Source: Azorhizobium oxalatiphilum (GTDB lineage: Bacteria > Pseudomonadota > Alphaproteobacteria > Rhizobiales > Xanthobacteraceae). Taken from it: a stretch of DNA of 64,000 bases. Below the pieces are notes generated by a model. That model made no database searches and had not been told where the DNA came from. It was given only the letters and a program-made list of their open reading frames with translations. A program made the position numbers and the translations under genes. Shown here piece by piece: positions 63,785-64,000 of this stretch. The stretch's first letter is position 1, and each line of letters begins with the position of its first letter. The stretch is from positions 1-64,000 of the forward strand of contig NZ_BMCT01000006.1 in assembly GCF_014635325.1 (NCBI RefSeq), written 5' to 3'.

Positions 63785-64000
63785 TTCGCCCGAACTCCTG
63801 AAACCCGCGCCGCTCCCGGCGTGCGCGGTCGCGCGCCCGAAGCGGCACGGCATCCGCACAGTTAACCGGGCGGCGGTGTGTAATTTCCTAAGGGCGCGGG
63901 AGTTGGGCGGGCGGCGCAGGGCTGTGGGCCTCTCGCGCGGGAGCGTGAAACAGCGCAGGCCATGAAACGCACCATGCGCGAAGTCCGGCACATCCGTCAC

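Overview
The window is high-GC chromosomal DNA of an alphaproteobacterium. The gene order ddl-ftsQ-ftsA-ftsZ, the alphaproteobacterial form of FtsZ with a long linker, and the neighbouring lpxC, bamD and recN fit Hyphomicrobiales. Xanthobacteraceae (Xanthobacter or Azorhizobium relatives) is my best guess, made from general resemblance only.

Layout. (1) 1-3237: chromosomal flank with a DUF892 ferritin-like protein, a YbaK-type deacylase and an unknown protein. (2) 3238-32851: an integrated genomic island of about 29.6 kb. It is bounded by 31-nt direct repeats with one mismatch. The right copy is the 3' end of an intact tRNA-Ser(GGA), and a P4-type tyrosine integrase sits next to the left copy. 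The island holds regulators (XRE, WYL, an excisionase-like HTH), small secreted proteins, several nuclease-like genes, an HUH Rep-like protein, and a complete SPARTA system (TIR-APAZ plus short Argonaute). It also holds the wreck of a second short Argonaute beside an IS3-family remnant, and a siderophore-iron uptake module: FhuF reductase, STN-type TonB receptor, binding protein, two permeases, ATPase, FecI and FecR. (3) 32838-36031: tRNA-Ser, dapD, prfC. (4) 36284-38368: a visibly AT-rich two-gene cassette, an HD phosphohydrolase plus a DxD nucleotidyltransferase, inserted in core DNA. (5) 38414-54015: accessory metabolism and surface genes, including an EACC1-like protein followed by a caspase-like protein with a membrane segment, a Tat-exported SMI1/ankyrin protein paired with a lone SecD P1-head-like protein, three SDRs, an acyltransferase, a TetR regulator and a secreted esterase. 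(6) 54028-63784: the minus-strand block ddl-ftsQ-ftsA-ftsZ, then lpxC, bamD and recN.

How the parts work together. The island is a mobile package that couples defence with iron scavenging. SPARTA should deplete NAD(P)+ when the Argonaute finds invader DNA. The iron module has all parts of a Fec-type trans-envelope circuit, from the receptor STN domain through FecR to FecI. Outside the island, the HD/nucleotidyltransferase pair, the EACC1/caspase pair and, inside it, the overlapping beta-CASP/PD-(D/E)XK pair are the best candidates for poorly described conflict systems. All functional statements come from reading motifs; no database search was run.
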